64,000 nucleotides of DNA from Dactylonectria macrodidyma (taxonomy: Eukaryota > Ascomycota > Sordariomycetes > Hypocreales > Nectriaceae), in the NCBI GenBank assembly GCA_020744425.1, contig JAGMUV010000016.1:558001-622000 (forward strand), written 5' to 3'. A program made the position numbers and the translations under genes. Below are positions 55,471 to 64,000 of the stretch, piece after piece; the first letter of the stretch is position 1, and each line of letters opens with the position of its first letter. The notes beneath the pieces are model-generated. The model worked only from the letters and a program-made list of their open reading frames with translations. It did no database searches and was not told the origin of the DNA.

Positions 55471-55653
55471 TGTTGGATCCAATACGGCTAGGATCATCAG
55501 GATGATAGGGACTAATCCAGTGGAGCCCAAAGATGATTGTATTGATGTGTGTCTGATCTAGGATGCCTCCGGCCCCTCTTTTCTTCTGAGGGGTTTTTCT
55601 AGTCATCTGACTAAGGCTAGGATATCGCCGCCACACGAGGGGTCAATCCAACA
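55471..55653 (+). repeat. 183-bp solo LTR with 5-bp target duplication
   Basis: TGTTGG...CCAACA ends, flanked by GATGG at 55466-55470 and 55654-55658. Truncated relatives lie at 886-1032 and 46566-46727. The termini are the same as those of the Copia at 14720, but the body is different, so it is another Copia-like family. Solo LTRs arise by recombination between the two LTRs of one element. Confidence 0.9.
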
Positions 55654-55660
55654 GATGGTA

Positions 55661-56153
55661 CGGAGGCAGCCTCCAAAAATTTTCGGCCAGGAAATGTCAC
55701 GGGCCAGATGAGATCAACTCAAGAGGTAATGCCACTGTATTGCGAGAATACTACGATGAAGAGGAAAGAGAGAAAGCGGGCAGGCGCGTAGACGCGTAGA
55801 CGCGTTGATAGTCCCTGAGGCCTGCCCCGTGCGCCCTAGTTACGTATCGACCCCACCCTGGGTTCAGCACTCCAGACGCTCCCGTCACAGGAAAAAGCAA
55901 TGTCAGCGCCACATCTAAAATAAATACAAAGGATACTTCAAGCTCATTTAATCCAACTAAACGCTACTAGAATACAGCGGGGTCTAGTCAGTAATTAGAA
56001 GATAAGCTTCCCCTATCGCCCCTAAAGTTACAGAGGCATTAGGTATAAGCCTCGCTGTAGCCAATCCGAGTACAATGTATCCACAAGTAGCCACAGGGGT
56101 CGAAGAATATGGCGTATTTTAGCGCGGCCGAGGACTTTTGGAGGCTGCCTCCG
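55661..56153. mobile_element. 493-bp MITE with TA target duplication
   Basis: 28-bp inverted ends begin CGGAGGCAGCCTCCAAAA; three mismatches between the arms are all transitions. TA dinucleotides flank it at 55659-55660 and 56154-56155, as for Tc1/mariner-type elements. The terminal GGAGGCAGCCTCC is itself a palindrome. No transposase inside. Its left side touches the GATGG duplication of the solo LTR. Confidence 0.8.
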
Positions 56154-56230
56154 TAGTACCTACCTGTATAATTAGGAGTGAGAAGAGAAAAAAGCAAGCG
56201 CCACTGAGAAGCAGTGGTCATTGGTAGCAT

Positions 56231-56947
56231 TGGCGAGGGCGAGGCGAAATGGTTCCAGGGAGTGATTGAAGCTTCCTGTAGACGGGAGCCGGATGAATGG
56301 CAGTTCTTAGCTCATCGATCATTCATTTACCGTACGCGGAAAGTTCTTAGGAGAAAATTGATACTGCATAACGAGAAAAGCAAGAGTCGATGAGCGAGAA
56401 GAAAAAGCAGGGAGCCGTTGAGGCCGGCGTCGGGCGCTACGCCGACCAACTGGGAGCAAATCCGTTCACTGGCAGGTGGGGATCGCCTTACCCCCGCAAG
56501 CAAGAGTTCTGGGCATGCAGCTGAAGGGATAGGAGTCCCCCAATGTTGGGGGAGGTGCGACGATCAGCTGGACGAGGGGTCATCGCTTGGCGCAGAAAAA
56601 TTGAGGACAGGGATAGCATCAATATGGGAGGGGTGGGGGTGGGCTGCGGATCATTGGCTGATTCCGGGGTGCGGGGTAGGGGCCGTGTGTCCGCGAATGA
56701 GGTGCCAAAGCACAGCTGTGCTGATGTGACTTTTGCAGTCTCTGTTGAAATCTGCAAAATAGGAGCAGTGCAAATAGCAGGGATATTCATGCGTTCGAGC
56801 TAGGTCTCGTTAGGCGTCTACTCACCCGAGTAATCAAATCTTAACTTGACCTTTGAGCATTTGTGATTTGACCCGGGAGGATAAAGTAACACTCAGTCCG
56901 AGGTTAGGATTGCACGCAGGACACAATAGCCCACCGCATGAACGATT
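56231..56947. other. Intergenic, no gene recognised
   Basis: Upstream flank of the transcription-factor pseudogene and of the gene at 56948. The frames 56418-56729 and 56543-56803 have no motif. Confidence 0.35.
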
Positions 56948-57637
56948 ATGACTAGCCAAGGAGGTCAAGACCAGCTTGGTAACTTCTTTAACCGCAAAGC
57001 GATTAAATACCCCACTAATTACTTTCAAGATGAATCCGTTATGAATTCACCCACTGCCCCGCAGCAATCACCGACGCATCCATTAACAGAGTCCAATCTT
57101 TTACAGTTCAACAATTTAAATGACGACAACTCCAAAGCAGCAGTACCAGAATCCAGCTACTACTCCGTTGCCTCATACATGCTTTCAATACGTGAGTCAT
57201 CTGAGCACGCCGAGCGACCGGACATCAATGATCCCGCTGGAACTTTGAAGACGTTGTTCGCAAGCCCATTTCTCAAGGAAGACCCCGACACGCAGGAGCC
57301 AAGCGGAATCAGATATTTTCAGCAAAGTCCCGAGACCAAATTCGAAAATCCTGGCAAAGAGGGCTGGCATGACATCTTCCGCTCTAGCCCCAGCCAACTA
57401 GCCTCAGCTTATATCAACACTGGCCTTTCTATGGAGATGCAGTCCTTACACGAATTCATCCATAAACATGGCCCAGCTATACTGGGAAAACGCTTGCAGG
57501 TGGAGATGGATCATCTTGAAGGGTTTACGGAAGAAGAGCGCCAGAGGTTGCCGGATCTACTCATCGCTAAGGTTATGGCGATGATGGAGCAGAATATGAG
57601 GGCTCAAATTGCTGAGTCGCCGGCGGCAGCCAAGTGA
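56948..57637 (+). CDS. Hypothetical protein, 229 residues
   Basis: One uninterrupted frame from the ATG at 56948. The first 150 residues are polar and disordered (Q, N, S, P rich). The last 75 are helical and charged: QSLHEFIHKHGPAILGKRLQ, MDHLEGFTEEERQRLPDLLI, KVMAMMEQNMRAQIAE. No family is recognised. The stop lies about 20 bases from the 3' break of the decayed TPR copy, so the duplication or deletion border is right beside it. Composition and length suggest a real gene. Confidence 0.55.
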   Translation: MTSQGGQDQLGNFFNRKAIKYPTNYFQDESVMNSPTAPQQSPTHPLTESNLLQFNNLNDDNSKAAVPESSYYSVASYMLSIRESSEHAERPDINDPAGTLKTLFASPFLKEDPDTQEPSGIRYFQQSPETKFENPGKEGWHDIFRSSPSQLASAYINTGLSMEMQSLHEFIHKHGPAILGKRLQVEMDHLEGFTEEERQRLPDLLIAKVMAMMEQNMRAQIAESPAAAK

Positions 57638-57655
57638 CGTTCGTTATACGTATGA

Positions 57656-58215
57656 GCCAGTGGATAAATAAGATGCCGGTGCTTCTTCGTTATCTCAAGC
57701 GTCTGCCGAAGGTGTTAAATGCTATCTTGCCTTCTCGTCTGGGTCAGGAAACTTTCCTGAGGAAAGTGACGCCAAGAGATTGTCTAACCAAAAGTATAAT
57801 TGGGTGCTCAACTCCATGGGTTCTCCGCAACACGACTTCCAATTCTCGAAAGCCCTTCTTGGCTTCGCTATGTTCTTCCAGGTGTGTAATCCTGAAAATA
57901 ATATCTTTCGCCGCCAAGAATGTGTCCCTCTCATTGTGCCGCAATGACTGTTGTAAGCGAGTGGTCAAGTGTCTCACGGTCTCACAGGCCTGGCACGCGC
58001 GTTTGTGGGCGTTCTCCGGGGAGGGGGGTTCGTGGGGGTTCGTGTTGTTGTCTTAAATCTTGGAAAACGTCTTCAGCCTGTTGCCCAGAACCTGAATATG
58101 ACAGATCAACGGCTGCCGAATCACCAGGTAGTCGGCTGTCATATGTAATGGCCCGAGGCTGTGAAAGTGATTCTAATTTTGGGGCTACCGGCTCAAGTGA
58201 CTGTTCTCCACTCAT
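57656..58215 (-). pseudogene. Decayed 5' part of a second TPR gene
   Basis: Minus-strand frames 58215-57982 and 57977-57744 match the first 150 residues of the TPR protein at 43972-45360: LESLSQPRAIT, then QQSLRHNERDTFLAAKDIIF, HPIILLVRQSLGVTFL. The start ATG is replaced by GTA, the frame changes near 57980, and stops occur near 57744. Similarity ends at the LEITKKHRH region (GATGCCGGTGCTTCTTCGTT at 57672 and 44910), so the 3' two thirds are missing. Upstream flanks are also shared. Confidence 0.75.
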
Positions 58216-60467
58216 ACTTGTGAGGTGGCATGCCCGATGGCAAGTCGAGCTTCAAAAGTTTGAATGTGTGTACGCGCACTGAAAACAGGCCAAGAAGTTC
58301 AATATCTCGCGAACGACAATTTAATCTTTCCAAAGGCTGCTGAGACTAAGGTATTCGACTGTACGTACGCAGTACGCATCCCCATTCTCTTTAGTAAGGG
58401 CTTTAGGTCTCACCGACTCAATGCTATCAGACAAGATGGATTGGTGGGTACAACTTGGTGACGATGGAAGATCTTGTCCTTCTATCTAGTAGGGAGAAAA
58501 GCCAGCTATTTATCCCTAGGGATCCCTTTGATCTAGTTATCAGATCTGACCGATCTAGGTGCCGGATTGCGTTGTCTTAGCTATTAGGAATGAATGAACT
58601 GTGCCCACATTCGTAGCCTAGGTTCACAGGAACGGTCCAGACTTGAAGCTATCGACCTATTCGAAGACAGGCATTTCCTAGCATACCTGTTCTGTCTGAC
58701 AAATGCAAAAAAATATCGGTGAACAGCAGCGTTGAGAGTTCCGTCCCAGATTTGGCCCACCCCACGAATAAAAAGAGGGGGGAAGGAGTTGGCCCTTTAA
58801 CCCCCTAATAAGTACCCGGGGGCTTGGTTAAACAGACCTTGCTAGCGAGGCCGTGATATCAAGAACCAAGCGCTAATCCGCCCTCGTTGGACGCCTTCAA
58901 AGACTAGAGTTGCCGCCCGTCCGTGGGTACTCACCCTGCCTGCGTAGTGTTCGTCAAACAGAGAGCAGTAGTGGAGATTCAGATGGGCAAAGCTAACATC
59001 GTATCTAATGCGCCATACCTCGACAGGGTGTGATGACCATCATGGTTCAAGGGTAATTACCTTACAGATCACCAAGACATCCACCGAGTCAGCTGGGGAC
59101 TAAGGGCCCCCTGCGGCCGAGTCATTTGCTTCGGGGCTCGCGCGGAACATCCTTATCATCCCCGGCCTTTGTTCCATGTGTACAGTGTTGTCGCCTCCGG
59201 TTGTTGAGATATCGGTAGAAGGTCTAACGTTGTCAGGCTAGATTGGAATCCGGCTTTTGGAGGAGGATCACAATAGACAAAGTAAAGCGAGCGAAGAACG
59301 CTGTGTCGGACCACGGCCGTGATTAATGCATCGTACATCTCTTAGCCCTATCGTATCTCAATATATGATCGCCATTATTACGCTGGCCTACATGTGGTGA
59401 CAACCTTGTATGCATTGACAAAGTCACCTCTCACCCGACATGCAAAGTCAGACGGACCTTCAGCCGCAAGTTTCGTTGACAATTAGTAGACAAAGATAAG
59501 AGCCGGACAGCTACAGAACTAGAACAATCGCAAATCGCAAATATACTAGAGCATTCCTTCTTCTCTTACGTGCGCCCCCCGGCCCCCATCCAGGTCGAAA
59601 ATATCATTTCTTATCGCTTTCTAAGTTGGGTTCTAGGGCATGATCATGGTGTCGAAGATGATCTTCGGTGGTGCACTCCATGGGCCAGGAGCCAGTGGGT
59701 GGTTTCACGGTCACTGCGTTTGCGCGAAAAGTTGCTTGTATCCTCGACTTTGAGCTGTACCCCATGCTAACCTTGGCTTGAATAATTTTGCTGAATAATA
59801 TTCCGACCCCTACATTCCGTGGACAGCCGTGATTTCATCGAGGCATGGCCCAAACTAGGAAGTAGACAGTGCCATTGGCGGCCATGATCCGTGATCACAT
59901 CGAATAAATAGTCTGTCTCCAACGCCGTCGTGCAAAAGATCTGCGTGCATCGATGATCGCATCTAGGTTTTCGGAGATATGCTAGACTGAAATCAGGATT
60001 CCGGAGCGAACTTGCCAGCAGACCAGAATAACTGAAAACAAAGCTAACACTACGGGGATTGTCTTTAGTTCATGCTAAGATGGAGTGAGAAGGGCACATA
60101 ATAAGTATGTGATAAGAGGTTCTCATTAACCTGGCCGTTTTGGTATCTACAGCCATTCTCCTACCCACTCTAGCCTACACTATGAAGACTTATATAGAAG
60201 TTCCTTCGATATAAACCACAAGCCGTGAATAGCGGTCCTAAACCATCCTTTTTAAAATTGCGTGCATGATAGATACTAACAAAGGGCGGCGTGAATTCCT
60301 AAGAGACGATCGGCGATGGGAATACTTGTTTGCTATAAGCTGAGAACATGCTTTGAAAAGCGGTGTAGTGTGATGTCGAGCGAGAGCGCCGGCGGCATTC
60401 TGAGACTGTCTCTCATGGCGCGCTTGTGGTGCTAAGATGTGCCGGCCGACGGGAGACTGGACCGACA
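58216..60467. other. Long stretch without a recognised gene
   Basis: The part to about 58330 and a block near 58700-58760 match the upstream flank of the intact TPR gene. Between them lies about 370 bp without a counterpart, possibly an insertion. The rest holds only short frames. Confidence 0.4.
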
Positions 60468-61139
60468 CTAAAAGAGCTCACGAAGGTTTAAGGCGAATGT
60501 ATAGTACCCCCGGAGCTTGAAGGAAACGTGGCCTGGCGATCGCCAGATATTGAGTGATGTTCTCTTCAAGTCGTTCGGTGTTGGACCTGTGATGGTGTTG
60601 CAGAAGGCAATGACGCCAGCTTCGCGTAGGTCTTGAGCATCGCGATAACCCTCGCGAAGGCTGTTGATGGTCCCAGTGTGTAGATTCCTTACTAATTCGT
60701 TGATCTCCCGGAGAATCTCCATGCTGTGTCAGGTGCAGGACCAGTCCCTTCTCCGAGACTCTGATGATGTCTCGCTGGGATTATTGTTATGTTTCGGCTG
60801 CGTTTCACCCTCAGGAGATGCCTGGATTGCAAGATCATTGATCTCTTTCTCCAAGTCGTCGGGTAGCCCAATCTCAACCTCTAGGCTCGAGGGCTCCGTT
60901 GCGTCGTAGTATGCCGGCCCGGCAAAGAGCCCGTCGACCTCGGCAAGGGCCTTCTTGAGATGATCTTGGGCTCTAACACCAGCTCCATTTGCGCGCGAGG
61001 CACCAGCGGCAAAGGAGCGGTGCGAGATGTACGAATTGAGGTTTGGCGTCTTGTTTGACATGTTGCACTTGTAAATACAATGTACACACTCGGTGTGATT
61101 GAGGGAATGAGGTAGTGCTGCTGAGGGAGGGGGTTTCAA
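60468..61139 (-). pseudogene. Hypothetical protein with an in-frame TGA
   Basis: Two consecutive frames, 61139-60729 and 60722-60468, lie in the same reading frame, separated only by TGA CAC AGC. The first contains SYISHRSFAAGASRANGAG, ALAEVDGLFAGPAYYDA and an acidic helix; the second MEILREINELVRNLHTG and a C-terminal domain ending LNLRELF. Composition runs smoothly across the stop, so one gene with a nonsense mutation is likely; an overlooked intron, readthrough or two genes are alternatives. Not recognised. Confidence 0.4.
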
Positions 61140-61351
61140 GGCAACGCGGGGTTAGTTCACGGTCTCATGGTGTGTCTTGCTCTCTTCTTTCATCACTTCA
61201 CGACGGCCAGATCCCCCCTCTTTTACCGGCCCGGCTTGCAATCATGATCGTCTATCCATCCTTTTTGTCTGGATGCGAGCGCCACCTGAAGTTGATTGGC
61301 TTATATCTAGTCTCTTGACTGACCCTACGTGACTAATGCTTCTCGGCTGCA

Positions 61352-61405
61352 GGGAGCAAGTTGCTCATTCTCACCTGGAGCAAGTTGCTCATTCTCACCT
61401 GGAGC
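61352..61405. repeat. 24-bp tandem repeat, about 2.3 copies
   Basis: GAGCAAGTTGCTCATTCTCA units in direct tandem, with a third partial GAGCAAATTACTCC unit. GAGCAAGTTGCTC is a near palindrome. Confidence 0.7.
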
Positions 61406-61609
61406 AAATTACTCCTTCTTACTCCTCTCGAAGGAGCAATCGTAGTTCTACGGAGTAGCAGACTACGAGTAGCGTGCGTGGAGTAGGACGCTATTCGTTG
61501 CTCGAAGGGGGCGGGCAGGCTTACTCCCACGGCCCCAACGAGCAGCAGACGAGCAGATCAACCTTTCTAGGCGTCGCCATCCCCGTGTTGATGTGACAGG
61601 GCGGCTGAG

Positions 61610-61858
61610 ATGCCTTCCGACTCTCAGGTGCATACCGAAGAGCCTACCCTATACGTCAACGCGAAGCATTTCCATCGCATCCTCAAGCGACGTGTCGCTC
61701 GACAAAGGCTTGAGAGGCAATCGGGGTCGACTTTGAAAGGCGGGAAACCCTACCTCCACGAGTCGCGACATAATCACTCTACACGTTAGCCGCATGGCCA
61801 TGGTGGGAGGTTCCTAACGGCGGAGGAGATCGCAGCCCAGGGAGGATCTACCTACTGA
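61610..61858 (+). pseudogene. HAP2/NF-YA (HapB) core-domain fragment
   Basis: From the ATG at 61610 a 59-codon frame encodes EEPTLYVNAKHFHRILKRRV and KPYLHESRHNHSTR. This is the conserved core of the CCAAT-binding subunit HAP2/NF-YA: first the helix that contacts the other two subunits, then the DNA-reading helix. A TAG at 61787 stops it just where the family continues with a basic Pro/Gly-Arg stretch; the frame continues beyond as PHGHGGRFLTAEEIAA to 61858, still matching the family. The N-terminal activation part is missing. It is a truncated paralogue rather than the main HapB gene. Between the two helices KGGKPYLHE replaces the usual KGRKPYLHE, and the linker is shortened. Confidence 0.7.
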
Positions 61859-62494
61859 GAGCATTGACGGCCAAGGCAATGAGGAAAATACGAATGATAA
61901 CAAGGCTTCAAAGAGTGAAAGGACTGTGCGTGGACGAAGAAGGTCAAGACAGAACCATGGTGACGCTGTCATTTAGGCGGGTGGTCTTAAATGAACAAAT
62001 TTCAGGGAATCCGGCAGACTTGATGCACATACTACACAGTTCTGGCCAAGCACCACTTGATCATAGGCGATTTAGTATACGTACTACAATAGCTTAATAC
62101 GATTGCAGGGGCCCATGGCCCCAGTTGCTGAGAACAGAATGCCTCCCTGGCCACGCCGCGCTCGATGCCTGGCCACATAGACGTCTCCTTGCTCATATGA
62201 TGCTCCTTCCTTTTGAGAGTTATTGTCCCACTACCGACCCTTGAATACAATAGCGCTTTTTGTGTAGTTGGATGTACATGGGCGGCTGTGCTCGTGGGCT
62301 CAAAACCAGTGGGCGATGGGATGTACCCACGACATAGGGCATCCAATTGGATTCTTGAATATCAGTCCCTAACATCCTGCCATTGCACCTAGCGTCACCA
62401 TCAATTCTTGGGTCTAGCCCGCTACCAGTTTACACCATGGCTCTGCTTGTCACCTGTCGTCTGACTCTTCAAACTTTTCAACTGGTGTACTAAT
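61859..62494. other. Intergenic, no gene recognised
   Basis: Frames at 61864-62097 (plus) and 62346-62032 (minus) show no motif. Confidence 0.35.
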
Positions 62495-62871
62495 ATGCCT
62501 ACTCTCGATCAGCACAGTGACCAATCCCCAACTTTTGACGGTACTGCCCTCCACGCTTTCTTTGGTCAGTGGATTTCAACACGCTACGAGCCACCCCCCA
62601 GCAGCCGGCGCCTCAGCGTAACGACTACGACACGGAGGAGGAGAAGATGCCGGATCCGTGGAACGCCATCGCCACCCATCGGCGCCCGCGTCTACTCCGA
62701 GGACGCAGGTCGTACCGTCATGGAGGGCTGGAGGACGCCGCCGGAGCTCGAGCTAAGGACAACAACAATAAGGAGAAGACTGAGATAAAGGGGGACATCG
62801 CGCAGTACCCTCCTGTGATCCTTAAAGATGGGACGGAAGTCCAAGACGAAACCGACGGTCAAACGAAGTGA
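62495..62871 (+). pseudogene. Small hypothetical gene with frame changes
   Basis: It starts MPTLDQHSDQSPTFD. Protein-like sequence then continues in a second frame (VDFNTLRATPQQPAPQRNDY, DTEEEKMPDPWNAIAT), passes through GARVYSEDAGRTVMEGW in the first frame, and ends in the second (EIKGDIAQYPPVILKDGTEV). Alternating frames mean several small indels or unrecognised introns. Family not recognised. Confidence 0.35.
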
Positions 62872-62962
62872 TGGATCGTGTTCTTGATCCAACTAGATAT
62901 AAATTCAGGGTAAAGGGTTTATCTGCAATATAGGTCTGCCCAGTCTAATTTTGTCCCTAGCG

Positions 62963-63483
62963 TAGGGCACGCATGTTAGCATACTATGCGGGGCGAGAAT
63001 ATTTTTTGGTATTTCTATGTGGTGGAAATAATACTGAGTGTAATGTGCTTTTGATGAGCGCGTAATAGGGGAGATTGTTTGCGATCTACATTCTTATTAC
63101 TTGCCGGTTGGCGTGTATGGGTACTTCATGTTCCTCAATTATTGCGGGCGACCAGTCTTGAAATAACTAGAAGCCACTACGGATGTTACTAATGAGATTC
63201 TCGCCGCGCTCAGTCGATTGCATCAGCACCGAGTTCTCCACCGCAATGCAGAGCCACGCAACGTGCTATACGAAAAATGCACTGGTACATATATGATCGT
63301 GGACTTGATGCTGGCGGAGCCATGTTCAACAACCTCTCGGATCCATCAACCGAGCATATACTATTTCGTGCTAATTACGGACGCTCCTCTCATCTTCCCA
63401 ATAGACAGCGATTTCTCAACTGTAAAGTACAAAGCAGAGCCAAACACATTCAATAAGCAAAGCCAGTATCAAGAGTTAGCCTA
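62963..63483 (+). pseudogene. Kinase-like fragment, copy 2 of a duplicated segment
   Basis: The first 360 bp match 42300-42660. In this copy the frame NEILAALSRLHQHRVLHRNA followed by EPRNVLYEKCTGTYMIVDLM stays open, resembling the catalytic loop and metal-binding segment of fungal kinase-like proteins, although HRNAEPRN lacks the usual aspartate. It ends at a stop near 63482 after an unrelated tail. No N-terminal lobe is visible, so it is a fragment. Confidence 0.5.
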
Positions 63484-64000
63484 GCTACTACTAGGCTGTG
63501 CTATTTCCTTCATATGGATCACTTGCCGCACCGAACATTAGGTCGGCGTCAAAAGGCTGAATGAAATCAGCGCTTGGGGGATCCCAACTCCCAATGCCAT
63601 GTAAAAGACTTTCTTGGCTCCATTGGCACTTCTCGACGTCTTCTGAATGCCCTCCAGGGACTTATCGGACCCAGTCCTCAGATTAGCGGTTCAGAAACTT
63701 AATTCTACAACTAAAGACAAACGATAGTGGGTATTACCTAACGATAAATTTAACAGTGATGGTATCAAGTCGCAGTCGGATTCTGGGCCATGTGTGCCTT
63801 TAGTCTCAAACTCGCGGACTAGCATTCCTGCCTTCGATCTCCATTTCAGAGTCGGGTTATTCAAAGTGTCGTGTGGCTGCGTGTTAACTCAAACTCACTT
63901 GGCTGTATCGGATATCGATGCGGTATTGTCGCCCATTATCACTGCGCTCAAATAGCATTTGATGCTCCAAAGATGTTTCTCAGTCGTTTTTAAACCGTTG
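63484..64000. other. Right edge, no gene recognised
   Basis: No frame or repeat was recognised up to the end of the window. Confidence 0.3.

Larger units (their letters stand above)
52456..56230 (-). pseudogene. Zn2Cys6 transcription factor gene, decayed and invaded
   Basis: From about 56230 down: a proline/glutamine-rich N-terminal region (RQPLEPHLSIDPVPPDSKRP, QQQQQQ), a frameshift near 55195, then KKNTRASQ spliced (intron 54844-54794) to ACNGCRQLKTKC, a perfect C-x2-C-x6-C-x5-C-x2-C-x6-C cluster. A second intron (54683-54632) leads to ADILDGLTAVQSTLSTIINH, a probable dimerisation coil, then 29 TSTNN repeats. Downstream parts (ESFKEHILNMHPIIQPKFLD, KKGLRALIESTRAFHGLG, SLRIDMHILEGLQRDLF) match the regulatory and C-terminal parts of a fungal factor family, but show stops near 53100 and 52730, a frameshift near 53460 and an internal loss near 53030. 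Such factors bind CGG half-sites. A solo LTR and a MITE sit in the 5' part. Target genes unknown. Confidence 0.75.

Overview
The window looks like a gene-poor, transposon-rich accessory region of a filamentous ascomycete (Pezizomycotina; Eurotiales such as Aspergillus or Penicillium is my guess, not proven). The signs are 45-66 nt introns with GT..CTAAC/CTGAC..AG signals, fungal domains (Zn2Cys6, F-box, FTA2-like, DUF3716-like), fungal Copia, hAT and pogo/Fot elements, and nonsense mutations of the CAG->TAG type expected from RIP. No tRNA, rRNA, CRISPR array or telomeric repeat was seen.

Left part (1-13.3 kb): an AT-rich gene runs off the left edge. It is followed by a decayed hAT end, an intact three-exon sirtuin gene with an N-terminal DUF3716-like Cys-rich domain, several small or decayed hypothetical genes, a truncated F-box gene with a LINE 3' tail beside it, and a long acidic/Ser-rich gene cut by an in-frame stop.

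13.9-27.8 kb: a RING-finger gene with a SUMO-interaction-like motif is split by a full-length Copia element (identical 261-bp LTRs, TSD GAAAC, intact 1725-residue polyprotein) that sits inside its first intron. Next comes an apparently intact hAT element (TSD GGCGTATA, 763-residue transposase) inserted in the coding sequence of another gene.

27.9-42.7 kb: LTR-like and LINE fragments; a 1168-residue protein with four copies of one Cys/His module; a DUF3716-like gene fragment ending at a second hAT whose transposase has six in-frame stops but no frameshift; a pogo/Fot transposase cut at the other end of that hAT; a gene split by a 607-bp MITE with 8-bp TSD and truncated by an LTR-like repeat; a three-exon gene with a C2H2 finger and a CENP-C-like cupin; and fragments resembling fungal telomere-linked-helicase-associated ORFs.

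43-64 kb: a TPR gene with a decayed second copy 13 kb away, a two-exon FTA2-like kinase-fold gene, long silent stretches, a Zn2Cys6 transcription-factor pseudogene carrying a 29 x 15-bp minisatellite plus a nested solo LTR and MITE, a 229-residue hypothetical gene, a HAP2/NF-YA core-domain fragment, and a duplicated kinase-like fragment also present at 42.3 kb.

The surviving genes do not form a pathway. The common theme is chromatin, ubiquitin/SUMO and kinetochore-like domains inside a mosaic of nested transposons, which fits a subtelomeric or other accessory compartment. Gene models spliced here were built by hand: exon joins keep frame and meet GT-AG (once GC-AG) signals, but transcripts would be needed to confirm them.
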